Positions 63,960 to 64,000 of a DNA stretch of 64,000 bases are shown piece by piece. The number at the start of each line of letters is the position of its first letter. The first letter of the stretch is position 1. Both the position numbers and the translations under genes were made by a program. The DNA is from Portulaca oleracea (Eukaryota > Streptophyta > Magnoliopsida > Caryophyllales > Portulacaceae). Under the pieces are notes generated by a model. It was not told where the DNA came from. It searched no databases and saw nothing but the letters and a program-made list of their open reading frames with translations. Location: NCBI GenBank assembly GCA_029582165.1, contig CM055892.1, positions 8,836,254 to 8,900,253 of the forward strand, written 5' to 3'.

Positions 63960-64000
63960 TAATCCCCTTCTTGAAAAAGAGTTGCCCTCAACTCTTGGGA
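63960..64000 (-). promoter_or_regulatory. polypurine tract and 3' body of the Host-LTR element
   Basis: Minus strand GAGGGCAACTCTTTTTCAAGAAGGGGATTA before TGGAAC parallels GAGGGCAAATCCTCTTCAAGAAGGGGAGGA before TGAAGA in CRM-1 (34520-34549). So this is a 3' LTR, and the rest of its element lies beyond the right edge of the window. Confidence 0.72.

Noticed and set aside
1..64000. Host protein-coding genes, rRNA or tRNA genes
   Set aside because: Every coding similarity I recognise belongs to a transposable element; remaining open frames are short, antisense to element genes or low complexity.

Overview
The window is a block of nested transposable elements from a plant nuclear genome. I found no host gene, tRNA or rRNA gene. 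The evidence is LTR retrotransposons with plant-type primer sites (TGGTATCAGAGC, initiator-Met tRNA type; TGGCGCCGTTGCCGGGGA, Athila type), Athila env-like and copia gag sequences, a plant LINE and a plant Helitron-type helicase remnant. A eudicot is likely, but I cannot name the species. The nesting depth and a CRM-like element fit pericentromeric heterochromatin (inference).

Layout. 1-9080 holds older debris: a MITE inside a TA microsatellite (111-614), a 4.9-kb element with inverted repeats over 1 kb long (669-5596), a 5'-truncated LINE (5642-6862), a PIF1/Helitron helicase remnant (7310-8058) and an old copia-type LTR (8100-8910). From 9081 to 63959 nearly everything sits inside ONE gypsy LTR, here called Host-LTR (minus strand). 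Its pieces lie at 9081-9312, 19193-19280, 20704-21278 (repeated at 56797-56867 plus 58137-58595) and 63715-63959. The body of its element lies beyond the right edge.

Insertions into Host-LTR: Gy-1 (9313-19192, minus), which contains a three-LTR copia composite, Cop-1 (12584-17580); Gy-2 (21279-56796, minus), with a solo sister LTR at 19281-20703; and Gy-4 (58596-63714, minus). Gy-2 contains Gy-3 (23005-40397, plus, TSD CTTCC). Gy-3 contains Ath-1 (26006-38043, a pol-less Athila-like element), and Ath-1 contains CRM-1 (28834-35427, TSD GAAGG). Gy-2 also contains Ath-2 (41122-54480), an Athila-like element with gag, pol and an env-like ORF. The deepest path has five levels: Host-LTR, Gy-2, Gy-3, Ath-1, CRM-1.

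Function. Every polyprotein read here is broken by stops, frameshifts, deletions or insertions, and several key catalytic residues are lost, so no element looks autonomous. CRM-1 and Ath-2 are the most complete. The features most worth following are arrays of paired 12-bp dyads at a 21-bp pitch, present both in the Athila LTRs and just upstream of the env-like ORF of Ath-2; a 56-bp duplication flanking a one-LTR Athila insertion; a 39-bp patch of copia gag sequence inside a gypsy gag; and a tandem duplication explained by recombination between LTRs. Some frameshifts in GC-rich stretches could be sequencing or assembly error.
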